In this document: piece by piece, positions 35,076-43,786 of the stretch | How positions within the stretch are numbered: position 1 is the stretch's first letter | Layout of the letters: each line of letters starts with the position of its first letter | NCBI GenBank assembly: GCA_963736325.1 | Contig: CAVTOG010000008.1 | Span: forward strand, 868,001 to 932,000 | DNA length: 64,000 nt | Direction: 5' to 3' | Source of the DNA: Actinoallomurus sp963736325 | GTDB taxonomy: Bacteria > Actinomycetota > Actinomycetes > Streptosporangiales > Streptosporangiaceae | Made by a program: the position numbers and the translations under genes | Notes under the pieces: generated by a model | The model's input: only the letters and a program-made list of their open reading frames with translations | Database searches by the model: none | What the model was told of the DNA's origin: nothing

Positions 35076-36331
35076 GCGTTGTGGAGGACACGGTTCCGGC
35101 TCCGCCGCTGCGCCGGAATCGCGATTTCCTCCTTCTTTGGACAGGCGCCGGATTTGCGTTCTTTGCGCTAAGGGTCGGTGTGATCACTTACCCTCTCCTG
35201 GTGCTCGTCCACACCGGCTCGGCGGATCAGGCCGGCCTCGTCAGCTTCTCCGCGTTACTGCCCAACCTCGTGGTGCAGTTGCCGGCGGGTTTAATGGCCG
35301 ACCGCTTCGACCGCAGGAGGCTGATGGTCGTCTGCGACGCGGGTTGCGTCGTGGTCACCGGCAGTGTCGCGGTCGCGCTGTTCATGGGCCCGCCGTCGCT
35401 GGCCCACCTGCTTATCGCGGCATTCGCGCAGGGAAGCCTCGGCGTCATTTACCAGATCGCCGAACGGTCCGGTGCCCGTCACCTCGTGCCGGAGGAGCAC
35501 CTGTCGGCGGCGATGACGCAGAACGAGGCGCGGTCCCGCGCCGCCGCGCTGCTCGGCCAGCCGGTCGGCGGCGGGCTGTTCGCGCTCGTGCGCGCGGTCC
35601 CGTTCGTCTTCATGACGGTCTCGCACCTCATATCGCTCGTGCTGCTGTTGTCGATACGGAAGAAATTCCAGGCCGAGCGCACCGGCGAGTGGCAGCAGAT
35701 CTTCACCGAGATCGGCGTCGGGATCCGCTGGGTCTGGCGCGAGAAGTTCCTGCGCACCGTGATGGCGCTGATCTCGGTCTCCAACATGGTCTTCCAGGGT
35801 CTCAACCTCACGCTCATGGTGATCATCGTCGGGGACGGCGGCTCGACCTTCCTGGCCGGCGTGGTCGTCGCGCTGAGCGGGGTCGGCGGCATGATCGGCG
35901 CGCTGACCGGCAACTGGTGGATCCGACGGCTGAGCATGCGGGACCTGGTGATCGGCGGGTTCGTCGCCTGGGCGGTGCTGATGCCGCCGATCGCCCTCAC
36001 CGACTCGCCGTACCTGCTGGGCGCGCTCGTCGCCGCCAGCGGTTACGCGGGCGGCCTGCTGAACGTCGCGGGCGCGCTGTACACGATCCGGGTCACCCCG
36101 GACGCGCTGCTCGGCCGGGTCAACAGCGTCGCGACCCTCGTCGGCCTCGGACCGGTCGCCCTCGGCTCGCTCGCCGCGGGGTTCTTCAACGAATGGGCCG
36201 GGACGACGCGCACCGTCCTCGGAATGAGCGTCATCATGGCGATCTTGGCGGTGATTTCCGTGATTAGCCCGGAAATCAGGCGCAAGTCTCTTCCGGCAAA
36301 TGCGATACCGATGAATGAGGCAAAACTATAG
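35072..36331 (+). CDS. MFS transporter, probable product exporter
   Basis: This is a 419-residue major facilitator with about twelve membrane helices. An MFS loop, GLMADRFDRRRLM, lies after helix 2. GTG 35072 overlaps the previous stop (GTGA), so it is the last gene of the NRPS run. It may export the lipopeptide or an intermediate. Its TAG stop is part of the next SARP-type repeat, so the operon ends exactly where the next promoter element begins. Confidence 0.87.
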   Translation: MSVVEDTVPAPPLRRNRDFLLLWTGAGFAFFALRVGVITYPLLVLVHTGSADQAGLVSFSALLPNLVVQLPAGLMADRFDRRRLMVVCDAGCVVVTGSVAVALFMGPPSLAHLLIAAFAQGSLGVIYQIAERSGARHLVPEEHLSAAMTQNEARSRAAALLGQPVGGGLFALVRAVPFVFMTVSHLISLVLLLSIRKKFQAERTGEWQQIFTEIGVGIRWVWREKFLRTVMALISVSNMVFQGLNLTLMVIIVGDGGSTFLAGVVVALSGVGGMIGALTGNWWIRRLSMRDLVIGGFVAWAVLMPPIALTDSPYLLGALVAASGYAGGLLNVAGALYTIRVTPDALLGRVNSVATLVGLGPVALGSLAAGFFNEWAGTTRTVLGMSVIMAILAVISVISPEIRRKSLPANAIPMNEAKL

Positions 36332-36342
36332 GCCACATATAG
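36327..36342 (+). promoter_or_regulatory. SARP-type direct repeat upstream of the dioxygenase-like gene
   Basis: TATAG-GCCACA-TATAG has pentamers at 36327-36331 and 36338-36342; the first overlaps the stop codon of the MFS gene. It points to the tryptophan dioxygenase-like gene 90 bases downstream. Confidence 0.8.
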
Positions 36343-36432
36343 GCATATTGAGCAGCATCAAGGGATGGTGATAGCGCGCTGTCTTTGAGAGGACCGCGGG
36401 CTCGAATTGGTATGCGTGAGGGTGGGTTATCC

Positions 36433-37647
36433 ATGGTGCACGGACCCGGAACCGGGGTGGGCGTCGGTGGCCTCAGCGCCATCGCCGCTGAGGCCAGTCA
36501 GAATGATCTTTCCGTGGAACAGGTGTGCGCGGAGGTCGCCGCCTGGTCACGGTTGCTCTCCGCGGGGACGGAAATACCCGGCCACGTTATGAGCTTTCCT
36601 TATTCGCCGGTCATTGACTACTACCAGGGCGTCGGCCGAAATCACGTCGCACCACTCCTGGTCGAAGAGCTCAAAAGCGCCAGTGAACTTCTCATGAAGC
36701 TGGCGGCCAAGGAAGAAAGCTGGCCGCTCGGCGAATGGCTGCCCTCCACATTCGACCAGGAGGTCGGGGGATATGACTCCTACCTCTGTTCCGCGCTGCT
36801 GGAGGGGGTCGCGGAAGACGACGTCGCGATCGACACCTTGCTCGTCGCGCTCGTCGCCCGGCTCGCCGTGACCGAGACGGACGCGCAGTCGCGGCTCCCC
36901 GACGACCGGCGCCAGTCGCGGCGTACCCAAGCGTGCCGACACGCCTTGGAACGCGCCGCCGACTTCGCGCCGAAGAGCACCGTCCAGGGCGACGACCCGG
37001 TGGAGGTCCTCGACCGGATCCCGCCGAGCCTGCGGCAGGTCGTCGACATCGCGATGCTGCCGACCTCGACACTGCATGACGAGCACATGTTCATCCGGAG
37101 CATCCAGATCTTCGAGAGCGTGTACCGCCAGGTCGTGCGCGCGCTCCTTCGCGCCCTGACCGCCGTGGAGGAAGCCGACGCGGTGCGCGCCCGTGAGGAA
37201 CTGGCCGACGCGGCGTCCCGCCTTGAGGCGACACCGCTGCTCTACCGTGTGGTCACGACGATGCCGAAGGAAGCGTTCGCCGTCATCCGCGACTACACCA
37301 ACGGCCGCAGCGCGGTGCAGTCGCGCGCGTACCGGCAGGTGGAGTTCATCTGCGCGCCCGCCGATCCCGACCCGACCACCGCGGGCAAGATTCCGCGGAT
37401 CGAGGTGCCCGCACGTACGCTCCAGGAGGCCTTCGCGGAACAGGAGCACCGGATGCCGGCCGCCGACGCGCGCCTGCTCGCCGAGGAGATGGTCCGCCTC
37501 GACACCGCCTGGCACTCCATGAAGCGGACACACTGGGGCATCACTCTCAAGATCATCGGCAATGTGCCGGGCACCGGCGGAACCGACGGCGCGGACTACC
37601 TGAAGCGGACCTCCGAAGCGCCGCTCTTCCCCGATCTCGAGCGCTGA
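36433..37647 (+). CDS. Tryptophan 2,3-dioxygenase-like heme protein
   Basis: This is a 404-residue protein whose C-terminal half matches the tryptophan 2,3-dioxygenase superfamily: HDEHMFI with His215, a YRQVEF segment, and then His367 nine residues before a Gly leading into GTGGTDG. His367 corresponds to the heme axial ligand of TDO, and the FPDL end is also typical. The first 150 or so residues are extra compared with ordinary TDO. TDOs open the indole ring to N-formylkynurenine; relatives such as MarE and PrnB do other heme chemistry on tryptophans. Chlorotryptophan from the halogenase is the likely substrate. ATG 36433 is chosen for the upstream GAGGG; TTG 36385 and ATG 36412 are alternatives. 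Confidence 0.75.
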   Translation: MVHGPGTGVGVGGLSAIAAEASQNDLSVEQVCAEVAAWSRLLSAGTEIPGHVMSFPYSPVIDYYQGVGRNHVAPLLVEELKSASELLMKLAAKEESWPLGEWLPSTFDQEVGGYDSYLCSALLEGVAEDDVAIDTLLVALVARLAVTETDAQSRLPDDRRQSRRTQACRHALERAADFAPKSTVQGDDPVEVLDRIPPSLRQVVDIAMLPTSTLHDEHMFIRSIQIFESVYRQVVRALLRALTAVEEADAVRAREELADAASRLEATPLLYRVVTTMPKEAFAVIRDYTNGRSAVQSRAYRQVEFICAPADPDPTTAGKIPRIEVPARTLQEAFAEQEHRMPAADARLLAEEMVRLDTAWHSMKRTHWGITLKIIGNVPGTGGTDGADYLKRTSEAPLFPDLER

Positions 37648-37661
37648 CGAAGGGAACCACC

Positions 37662-38666
37662 ATGGACGACCTGCAGGCCGAGAACGCCGAGCTACGGCGC
37701 AAGATCTCGGGCTTCATCATCTCCCAGGCCATCTACGCCGTCGGGCAGCTCGGCATCGCCGACCGGCTCGCGGACGGCCCCGCAAGCGTCACCGACCTCG
37801 CCGCCGCCACCGGCGTGGACGCCGACGCCCTCCACCGGTTCATGCGGGCGCTGGCCGCCGAGGACATGTTCGTCGAGCAGCCGGCCGGCACGTTCGCGCT
37901 GACCCGGCTCGGCGGCCTCATGCGCTCCGACGTGCCCGGTTCGCTCGTGCACTTCTCCGCCCTGATGGCCGAGGAGGCGTACGTGGCCTGGTCGGAGTCC
38001 CTGCACTCGGTCCGCACCGGAAAGGCGGCCTTCGAGAAGGTGTACGGCAAGCCGCACTTCGAGTGGCTCGCCGATCACCCGGAGGCGTCGGAGAAGTTCA
38101 ACCGCGCCCAGGCCGGTCTGGTCACCCTCCGGCTGCTGCCGCTGCTGGAGCGGTCGTGGGACGACGTCGGCACGGTCGTCGACGTCGGCGGCGGCAACGG
38201 CGTCCTGCTCACTGAGCTGCTGGGCCGCCACGAGCACCTCGAAGGCATCGTCTTCGACCTGCCGCACGTCGTCGCCGAGGCCGAGCGGACCCTGGCCGAG
38301 GGAGGTGTCGCCGACCGCGCCACCTGCGTCGGCGGCGACTTCTTCGACAAGATCCCGGCGGGCCGCGATGTCTACGTGATGACGCAGATCCTGCACGACT
38401 GGAGCGACGACGAGGCGGTCGCGATCCTGCGGCGCACCCGCGAGGCCATCCCCGACGACGGCCGTCTCCTCGTGATCGAGCACGTCGTCCCGGCGGGCAA
38501 CGAGCCTCACCCCGCCAAGCTGCTGGACCTGCACATGCTGGTGCTGCTCGGCGGCCGGGAGCGTACCGAGGACCAGTGGAACGACCTGTTCACGCGCGGC
38601 GGCTTCAAGCTGGTCGCGGTCACGCAGGGGCCGCGTTCGGCACTGCTGGAGGCACACCCCGTCTGA
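37662..38666 (+). CDS. SAM-dependent O-methyltransferase
   Basis: This is a 334-residue plant-COMT-like methyltransferase: an N-terminal dimerisation/winged-helix part (to about 100), the SAM-binding VDVGGGNG near residue 175, and catalytic His in QILHDWSDDEA. It normally methylates phenolic hydroxyls. It follows the dioxygenase-like gene by 14 bases and shares its SARP-driven promoter. A hydroxylated chloro-anthranilate or kynurenine unit is one possible substrate, with the FAD monooxygenase at 51434 adding the hydroxyl; this is inference. Confidence 0.9.
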   Translation: MDDLQAENAELRRKISGFIISQAIYAVGQLGIADRLADGPASVTDLAAATGVDADALHRFMRALAAEDMFVEQPAGTFALTRLGGLMRSDVPGSLVHFSALMAEEAYVAWSESLHSVRTGKAAFEKVYGKPHFEWLADHPEASEKFNRAQAGLVTLRLLPLLERSWDDVGTVVDVGGGNGVLLTELLGRHEHLEGIVFDLPHVVAEAERTLAEGGVADRATCVGGDFFDKIPAGRDVYVMTQILHDWSDDEAVAILRRTREAIPDDGRLLVIEHVVPAGNEPHPAKLLDLHMLVLLGGRERTEDQWNDLFTRGGFKLVAVTQGPRSALLEAHPV

Positions 38667-38679
38667 CCCGCGACGACAG

Positions 38680-38711
38680 AACGGGCCGCGACAATGGCGT
38701 CGCGGCCCGTT
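38680..38711. terminator. Bidirectional hairpin, 13-bp perfect stem
   Basis: AACGGGCCGCGAC (38680-38692) pairs with 38699-38711 around six bases, followed by TTTC on the plus strand. It separates the methyltransferase gene from the convergent ABC permease gene. Confidence 0.88.
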
Positions 38712-38726
38712 TTCGTATGTCGCGGG

Positions 38727-41285
38727 CTACTGCCGCTGGTTGATCGCGTCCGCGGGCTGGGCCCGCAGCGCGAGCCGGGCGGCCGTGTCGGTCGAGAAGA
38801 ACGCCAGCACCGCCGCGCCGAGGATGACCAGCAGGTACGAGGTCGGCGGCACGTACGGCAGCGCCGTGTGCGTCATCCCGCTGCTGAAGGCGCTCAGCGT
38901 CAGGAAACTGATCAGCGTGCCGATGACGACCGCGACGATCGTCACGACCAGAGACTCCCAGCGGGTGATCCGCAGCACCTGCCGCCGGGTCGTGCCGACC
39001 AGGCGGAGCAGCGCGAACTCACGGAACCGGTCGGCCGTCGCCATGGTGAGCGAGTTGACCACGGCGATCGCGGTGAACGCGATGATCAGGCCCATCGCCA
39101 GCAGCGCCACCTTCGCGTTCGCGCGCTGCTGGGCCGCCTGCTGCTCGCGCAGGCCGTCGCGGTCGGTGACGTGGATGCCCGCCACTCCCTTGACCCGGCC
39201 GGCCAGGGCCTTGTGCAGGTCCTTCGCGCCGGGTGCCGCCTTGACCAGCACGGTGTCGTCGAGCGGGTTGTCGACGTGGGCGGCGACCAGGTCGTGCGGC
39301 AGCGTGAGATCGGGGAACCCGAGCCCGCGGTCGTAGATCGCGATGACCTTCAGCGACACCGGAGTGCTGTCGCCCATCCGCAGGTCGACCTGCCCGCCGA
39401 CGTGAGCGCCGGTACGCGCCGCCGCGGTGGTGCTCATCGCGGCCGTGTTGGCGCCCATGTCGTTGATCGAGCCGGTCTTCACGCCCATGTCGAGCGTCTG
39501 CCCAAGATGTTCCGGCGTGACGCCCTGGACCGAGTACTTGCCCAGCCCGACCCCGCGCACCTGGGTGTGCAGGACCTCGGTGACCGTGGCCGCGCCGGGC
39601 ACCTGGCGTACCGCGCCGACGTCGGCGGAGGCGATGCCGGGGCCGGAGGACTGCAGCACGTAGTCGGCGGTCGTGCCCTCCTGAGCCTGCCGCTGCGAGG
39701 CGTGCCCGAGCGTGGTCTGGCCGAACAGGATCGTGCAGGTCATCGCCACCGCCAGGCTGAGCGGTGTGACGACGCCGGCGATCCGCTTCGCGTTGGCCTG
39801 GGTGTTGGCCGCGGCGAAGTAACCGCCGACCGGGGACAGGACCTTCAGCGGCACGGCGAGGAAGCCGGTCGCGACCCGGACCAGGATCGTGCCGAGCAGT
39901 GTCGCCGCGGTGACCCAGATCAAGGACGTCAGGAACGTCACCGGGGTCGCGGCGGGTTCGGTCGACAGCGTGCTCAACACGATGGTCAGCACGACCGCGC
40001 CGGCCGTGAAGATGAGGCCGGCGATGAGGCGGACCGCACCCGGCCTCGGCGGCTCGATGGCGGACTCGGCGAGCGCCTCGGCGGGCCGGATCCGTGTCGT
40101 GCGCCGTGCCGCGACCCGTGCCGCGACGTAGGCGGCGACCAGGGCGGCGAGGACCGCGGCGAACCACGGCGCCGGGCCGACCGAGAGCTTGAGGATGTCG
40201 GGGATCGCGCCGGCCGCCACGAACCGGCCGCGCAGCCAGGACGCGAGCGGCAGGCTGACCAGGCACCCGCCGACACCGCCCAGCAAGCCGACGACCAGCG
40301 CCTCACGCCCGATCAGCTTGCGGATCTGCTTCGGCGTCGCGGCGATCGCGCGCAGCAGCGCGAGCTCACGGTAACGCTGCTGGATGGACAGGCCGAAGGT
40401 GCTCACCACGACGAGGATCGCGACCAGGACCGCGGTCGCGCTGAGCGTGCCGCTGAGGCTGATCAGCATGACCTGCGCCTTCGAGGCGTCGAGGAATTCG
40501 ACGCCGCCGCGCTTGTCACCGGGATAGACCTTCGCCGGAGTGCCGGCGATGGCCTTCTCCACCCGGTCGCTCACGTCGTCGACGTCCGCCCCGGAGGAGG
40601 TCACCAGGCCGATCGAGGAGATCTGGCCGGCATGCCCGGCCAGGCGCCGCGCCTCGTCGGTGGAGAAGAAGATCGTCGACTGCCGGCTCAGGCCGTCGTG
40701 GCCGGGCGGCTTGGCGATGCCCGTCACGCGGTACTGCGTGGCGACCTCGGTGGCCTGGATGGTGACGGACGAGCCGATGTGCGCGCCGGCCCGGTCGGCC
40801 AGGTCGGCGTCGATGACCACGTCGCCCGGGCTCTCCGGGACGTGCCCGGACCGCAGCGTGAACGGCGTGATCGGCGCCGACTCCCAGCCGTGGCCGTACG
40901 ACGGGCTCTTGGAGGGCCCGTCGACCGCCTGGCCGTGGTCGACGATGTAGGCGGGGAAGGTGACCTCGGGCACCGCCTGCTTGACGCCGGGCACGGACCG
41001 CACCCTGTCGATCACGGTGGCGGGGATCCACACGTGCTCGGCCAGGGGCTTGGACTTGATCTTCGTCTTGCCCTTCTTCTTTTTCTTGACGGCGGAGACG
41101 CTCTGGTCACCGGCCACGACGATGGAGCTGCCGGAGTAGCGCTCCGTCGGGATGCCGCCGGTCAAACCGGTCTGCAGCAGCATTCCGCAGGCGCTGATGA
41201 GGGCGGAGGCACAGAACAGGGCCAGGAAGGCGCCGATGAAGCCGGCCTTCCTGGTCCTGAGCGTGCTCAGGGCGAGACCGAGCAT
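38727..41285 (-). CDS. FtsX-like ABC transporter permease
   Basis: This is an 852-residue membrane protein with one N-terminal helix, a large extracytoplasmic domain, and two FtsX-type membrane sets, one in the middle and one at the C-terminus. Type VII (MacB-like) exporters of this kind move hydrophobic peptides or lipids, or confer peptide resistance. The extracytoplasmic domain begins with a strongly basic segment, KKKKKGKTKIKSK. It overlaps the ATPase gene by one base (ATGA arrangement), so both form one transporter. Self-resistance to or export of the lipopeptide is likely. Confidence 0.92.
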   Translation of the reverse strand: MLGLALSTLRTRKAGFIGAFLALFCASALISACGMLLQTGLTGGIPTERYSGSSIVVAGDQSVSAVKKKKKGKTKIKSKPLAEHVWIPATVIDRVRSVPGVKQAVPEVTFPAYIVDHGQAVDGPSKSPSYGHGWESAPITPFTLRSGHVPESPGDVVIDADLADRAGAHIGSSVTIQATEVATQYRVTGIAKPPGHDGLSRQSTIFFSTDEARRLAGHAGQISSIGLVTSSGADVDDVSDRVEKAIAGTPAKVYPGDKRGGVEFLDASKAQVMLISLSGTLSATAVLVAILVVVSTFGLSIQQRYRELALLRAIAATPKQIRKLIGREALVVGLLGGVGGCLVSLPLASWLRGRFVAAGAIPDILKLSVGPAPWFAAVLAALVAAYVAARVAARRTTRIRPAEALAESAIEPPRPGAVRLIAGLIFTAGAVVLTIVLSTLSTEPAATPVTFLTSLIWVTAATLLGTILVRVATGFLAVPLKVLSPVGGYFAAANTQANAKRIAGVVTPLSLAVAMTCTILFGQTTLGHASQRQAQEGTTADYVLQSSGPGIASADVGAVRQVPGAATVTEVLHTQVRGVGLGKYSVQGVTPEHLGQTLDMGVKTGSINDMGANTAAMSTTAAARTGAHVGGQVDLRMGDSTPVSLKVIAIYDRGLGFPDLTLPHDLVAAHVDNPLDDTVLVKAAPGAKDLHKALAGRVKGVAGIHVTDRDGLREQQAAQQRANAKVALLAMGLIIAFTAIAVVNSLTMATADRFREFALLRLVGTTRRQVLRITRWESLVVTIVAVVIGTLISFLTLSAFSSGMTHTALPYVPPTSYLLVILGAAVLAFFSTDTAARLALRAQPADAINQRQ

Positions 41286-42049
41286 CAGCGGTGCGCCTCC
41301 ATCTGCGTCATGCGCCCGGCGATCACACTCGCGTCCGACCTCGGCAGAGTGCCGACGACCTGGCCGTCGGCCAGGAAGAGCACGGCGTCGGCGTAGGAGG
41401 CGGCCACCGGGTCATGGGTCACCATGACGACGGTCTGGCGCACGGTCTCGACGGTCTCCCGGAGGAGGGCGAGGATCTCCTGCGCGGTGCGCATGTCGAG
41501 CGCGCCGGTCGGCTCGTCGGCGAAGATGACGTCGGGCCGGGTGACCAGCGCGCGGGCGATCGCCACGCGCTGCTGCTGGCCGCCGGACAGCTGCGCCGGA
41601 CGGTGCCGGGTGCGGTCGGCGAGGCCGACCCGGTCGAGGATCTCCTTCAGCCAGGCGCGGTCGGGCGACTTGCCGGCCAGCCGCAGCGGCAGGGTGATGT
41701 TCTGCATCACCGTGAGCGAGGGGATCAGGTTGAACGCCTGGAACACGAAGCCGATGCGCTGGCGTCGCAGCTCGGTCAGCTTCGTCTCGCTCAGGTTGTC
41801 GAGCGCCATGTCGCCGAGCGTGATCGAGCCGGAGGAGGGGCGGTCGAGGCCGGCGGCACAGTGCAGGAAGGTGCTCTTGCCGGAACCCGAGGGCCCCATG
41901 ACGGCGGTGAAGGTGCCGTAGGGGATCTCGATCGTGACGTCGTTCAGCGCCGTGACGGTGTTGCCGCCCTTGCCGTACACCTTGCTCACGGCGGAGAGAC
42001 GTACCGCATGCGACGCATTTGTCTGAGTATGCTTACGAGAGACCTGCAC
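41285..42049 (-). CDS. ABC transporter ATP-binding protein, LolD/MacB type
   Basis: This is a 254-residue ATPase with Walker A GPSGSGKST, signature LSGGQQQRVAIARAL, Walker B VIFADEPTGALD and the H-loop VTHD. GTG 42049 is preceded by GAAAGGAG and is chosen over the longer open frame reaching 42157. It pairs with the FtsX-like permease downstream. The ArsR-like regulator gene lies 126 bases upstream on the same strand, probably in the same transcript. Confidence 0.93.
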   Translation of the reverse strand: MQVSRKHTQTNASHAVRLSAVSKVYGKGGNTVTALNDVTIEIPYGTFTAVMGPSGSGKSTFLHCAAGLDRPSSGSITLGDMALDNLSETKLTELRRQRIGFVFQAFNLIPSLTVMQNITLPLRLAGKSPDRAWLKEILDRVGLADRTRHRPAQLSGGQQQRVAIARALVTRPDVIFADEPTGALDMRTAQEILALLRETVETVRQTVVMVTHDPVAASYADAVLFLADGQVVGTLPRSDASVIAGRMTQMEAHR

Positions 42050-42175
42050 CAGCGGGTCTCCTTTCAGGAGGGATGTGTCACCGGGTGAAGGCCCCGTCGA
42101 GGGGCTGGGGGATGCATTTCTTCTCACTTGGCCGTCGAGTGGCACCTCGGCGGCCAAGTCTTTGCGGTCATGCCC

Positions 42176-42781
42176 TCATCTGATGTCCTCCTCGACGGCG
42201 CTTCCGCCGTTCTCGGCCACCATCTCGGGGAAGGCGAGGAACCGGGTGAGGACCGTCCTGGCGTTCACAGGGGTGTCCTCCTCGGAACGCTTGTAGCGCT
42301 TGAGCAGCTCGATGAAGTCCTCGAAGAGGGTCATCAGCTCTTCCGGCGTGAGGCGGATGGACCCGCGTGAGTGCAGGAACGTGTCCGACCAGTCGTCCAT
42401 CTGGTCGCGCTGGACCTGGAACCGCAGCAGCTGCTCGAAGTCGTCCGCGAGCTCGAGCCGCGCCATCTCGTCGATGACGAGACGCATCTGGTCGCTCTGC
42501 CGTGACCTCGGCGGGATGCGCAGGTCGCGCACTGGCGCGCGCCACCAGCGCTCACGGCCGTGCGCACGCTCCGGCGTCTCCTCGACGAAGCCGTACTTGG
42601 CCAGCTCGCGAAGGTGGTAACTGGTCGCGCCCGTGTTCAACCCCAAGGCCCTCGCGAGGGTGGCCGAGGTGGCGGGGCCATGCAACCCGAGGTGATGGAG
42701 GATTCGCTGCCGGCGTGGGTGCGCCAGCGCCTTCAACACCTCTAGGTCGGTGACCTCCAGAGGCACCGCGGAATCAGACAT
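42176..42781 (-). CDS. ArsR-like winged-helix transcriptional regulator
   Basis: This is a 201-residue regulator. The winged helix-turn-helix is at about residues 10-75: LEVLKALAHPRRQRIL, then ATSATLARALGLNTGATSYHLRELAKYGF, followed by an alpha-helical ligand or dimer domain. ATG 42781 is chosen; the frame is open further upstream but without coding character. It lies in front of the ABC exporter genes and probably controls them. Its own promoter region contains TGTGCACA and TGCAA-N6-TTGCA elements, a plausible autoregulatory operator. Confidence 0.85.
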   Translation of the reverse strand: MSDSAVPLEVTDLEVLKALAHPRRQRILHHLGLHGPATSATLARALGLNTGATSYHLRELAKYGFVEETPERAHGRERWWRAPVRDLRIPPRSRQSDQMRLVIDEMARLELADDFEQLLRFQVQRDQMDDWSDTFLHSRGSIRLTPEELMTLFEDFIELLKRYKRSEEDTPVNARTVLTRFLAFPEMVAENGGSAVEEDIR

Positions 42782-42799
42782 CGTGGGTCCATAGTCGCA

Positions 42800-42836
42800 T
42801 GTGCACAGTGTCCTATGCAAGTTTCTTTGCACAGTG
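42800..42836. promoter_or_regulatory. Putative ArsR-type operator, TGTGCACA and TGCAA-N6-TTGCA
   Basis: The palindrome TGTGCACA (42800-42807) is followed by TGCAA (42816-42820), six bases and TTGCA (42827-42831); TGCACAGTG occurs twice (42802-42810, 42828-42836). CAAGTTTCTTTGCACA (42818-42833) matches 15 of 16 bases of the minus strand at 51305-51320. It lies just upstream of the ArsR-like gene. Confidence 0.6.
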
Positions 42837-42902
42837 CCTGGGCGTCTCGTGGTACCTGGTGAACATACGTCGTTATCTGTCCGATGTTGCCCGACATGCA
42901 GG

Positions 42903-42918
42903 TATAGAGCCGGTATAG
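42903..42918 (+). promoter_or_regulatory. SARP-type direct repeat upstream of the exported protein
   Basis: TATAG-AGCCGG-TATAG has pentamers at 42903-42907 and 42914-42918. It lies 69 bases before the exported-protein gene, points to it and probably drives that gene and the ebo-type set behind it. Confidence 0.78.
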
Positions 42919-42987
42919 GACGCGCCGACATGGTCGTTTCGGATTTCTTACCGGGATGGCCGGAACGATGCCTAGAAGGAGAAATTC

Positions 42988-43782
42988 GTGTCAGGAGAGC
43001 GCAGCAGGCGCGAGATCCTCGCCGCGTCCGCACTTGTGGCAGGCGGTTCATTGCTCGGGGCGGTTCCCGCACGCGCGGACGACCCGCCGCCGCCCACGCC
43101 GCCGGGGAACAATCCGCCGATTCCGGACGTGCCTGGGATGTTGGGCGACCCGCGCGCGAACGAGTTCTTCTACCAGTTCGACCAGTACTTCTACTTCCAT
43201 CGCCCCGACAGCCTCGTGGCCCTCCTCGACACGATCCAGGCCGCGGTCGGCCCGGTCACGCAGTGGCGCACGATCTGGCTCAATTGCGCGAACTCGCCCG
43301 GATATCCGGACACCTATCGCGCGATCTGGAAGCCGGTCGAAAAAGAGGTGGCCGAGCTTTCCCGCCTGCAGCGGCTCTATTATCACGGCTTTTGGCGTTA
43401 CGACCTCGGCCGGATCATTCCCGCGTTCGAGGAAATGGCACAGGGGCGCCTGTGGGACCCCCGTCTCCCGGACGGCAGCAAGCTGCACGTGATGGACCCG
43501 CCGAGCGGCGGCACGGAGGCGTACCACCGCTGGCACGCCACCAACCGGGCGATGATCCTCCTCGGCATCGACGCCGCGTGGTGGTCCGCGCTGGACCCGA
43601 TCGTCGGCTACGCGTGGTCGATCCAGTCGCTGGCGCAGCCGGTGAAGGACTCCCAGACCAACCCGCTCCTGCCGCGCGACGCCATGAGGCAGCTGCGGCG
43701 CGACTGGCTGTGCCGTACGCCGCACCAGCTCGACGAGGCGTTCAAGTCGTTCCCCTACCCGACCGACCTTCCGAAGATCTGA
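42988..43782 (+). CDS. Probable Tat-exported protein of unknown function
   Basis: This is a 264-residue protein I do not recognise. It begins with a twin-arginine type signal, SRREILAASALVAGGSLLG, and a likely cleavage after ARA near residue 30, then a Pro-rich linker. The mature part is rich in Trp, Tyr and His (for example EFFYQFDQYFYFHRP and YHRWHATNRAM) and seems mainly helical. GTG 42988 has AGAAGGAG upstream. A SARP-type box precedes it, and the inositol-phosphate-synthase-like gene follows after four bases, so it is part of the cluster. Export by Tat suggests it folds, perhaps with a cofactor, in the cytoplasm and acts on the product outside the cell. This is a guess. Confidence 0.75.
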   Translation: MSGERSRREILAASALVAGGSLLGAVPARADDPPPPTPPGNNPPIPDVPGMLGDPRANEFFYQFDQYFYFHRPDSLVALLDTIQAAVGPVTQWRTIWLNCANSPGYPDTYRAIWKPVEKEVAELSRLQRLYYHGFWRYDLGRIIPAFEEMAQGRLWDPRLPDGSKLHVMDPPSGGTEAYHRWHATNRAMILLGIDAAWWSALDPIVGYAWSIQSLAQPVKDSQTNPLLPRDAMRQLRRDWLCRTPHQLDEAFKSFPYPTDLPKI

Positions 43783-43786
43783 GGTC

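Noticed and set aside
42782..43072. N-terminal extension of the ArsR-like protein up to 43072
   Set aside because: The extension would cover both the putative operator and the SARP-type repeat and has no coding bias; ATG 42781 begins just before the HTH domain.
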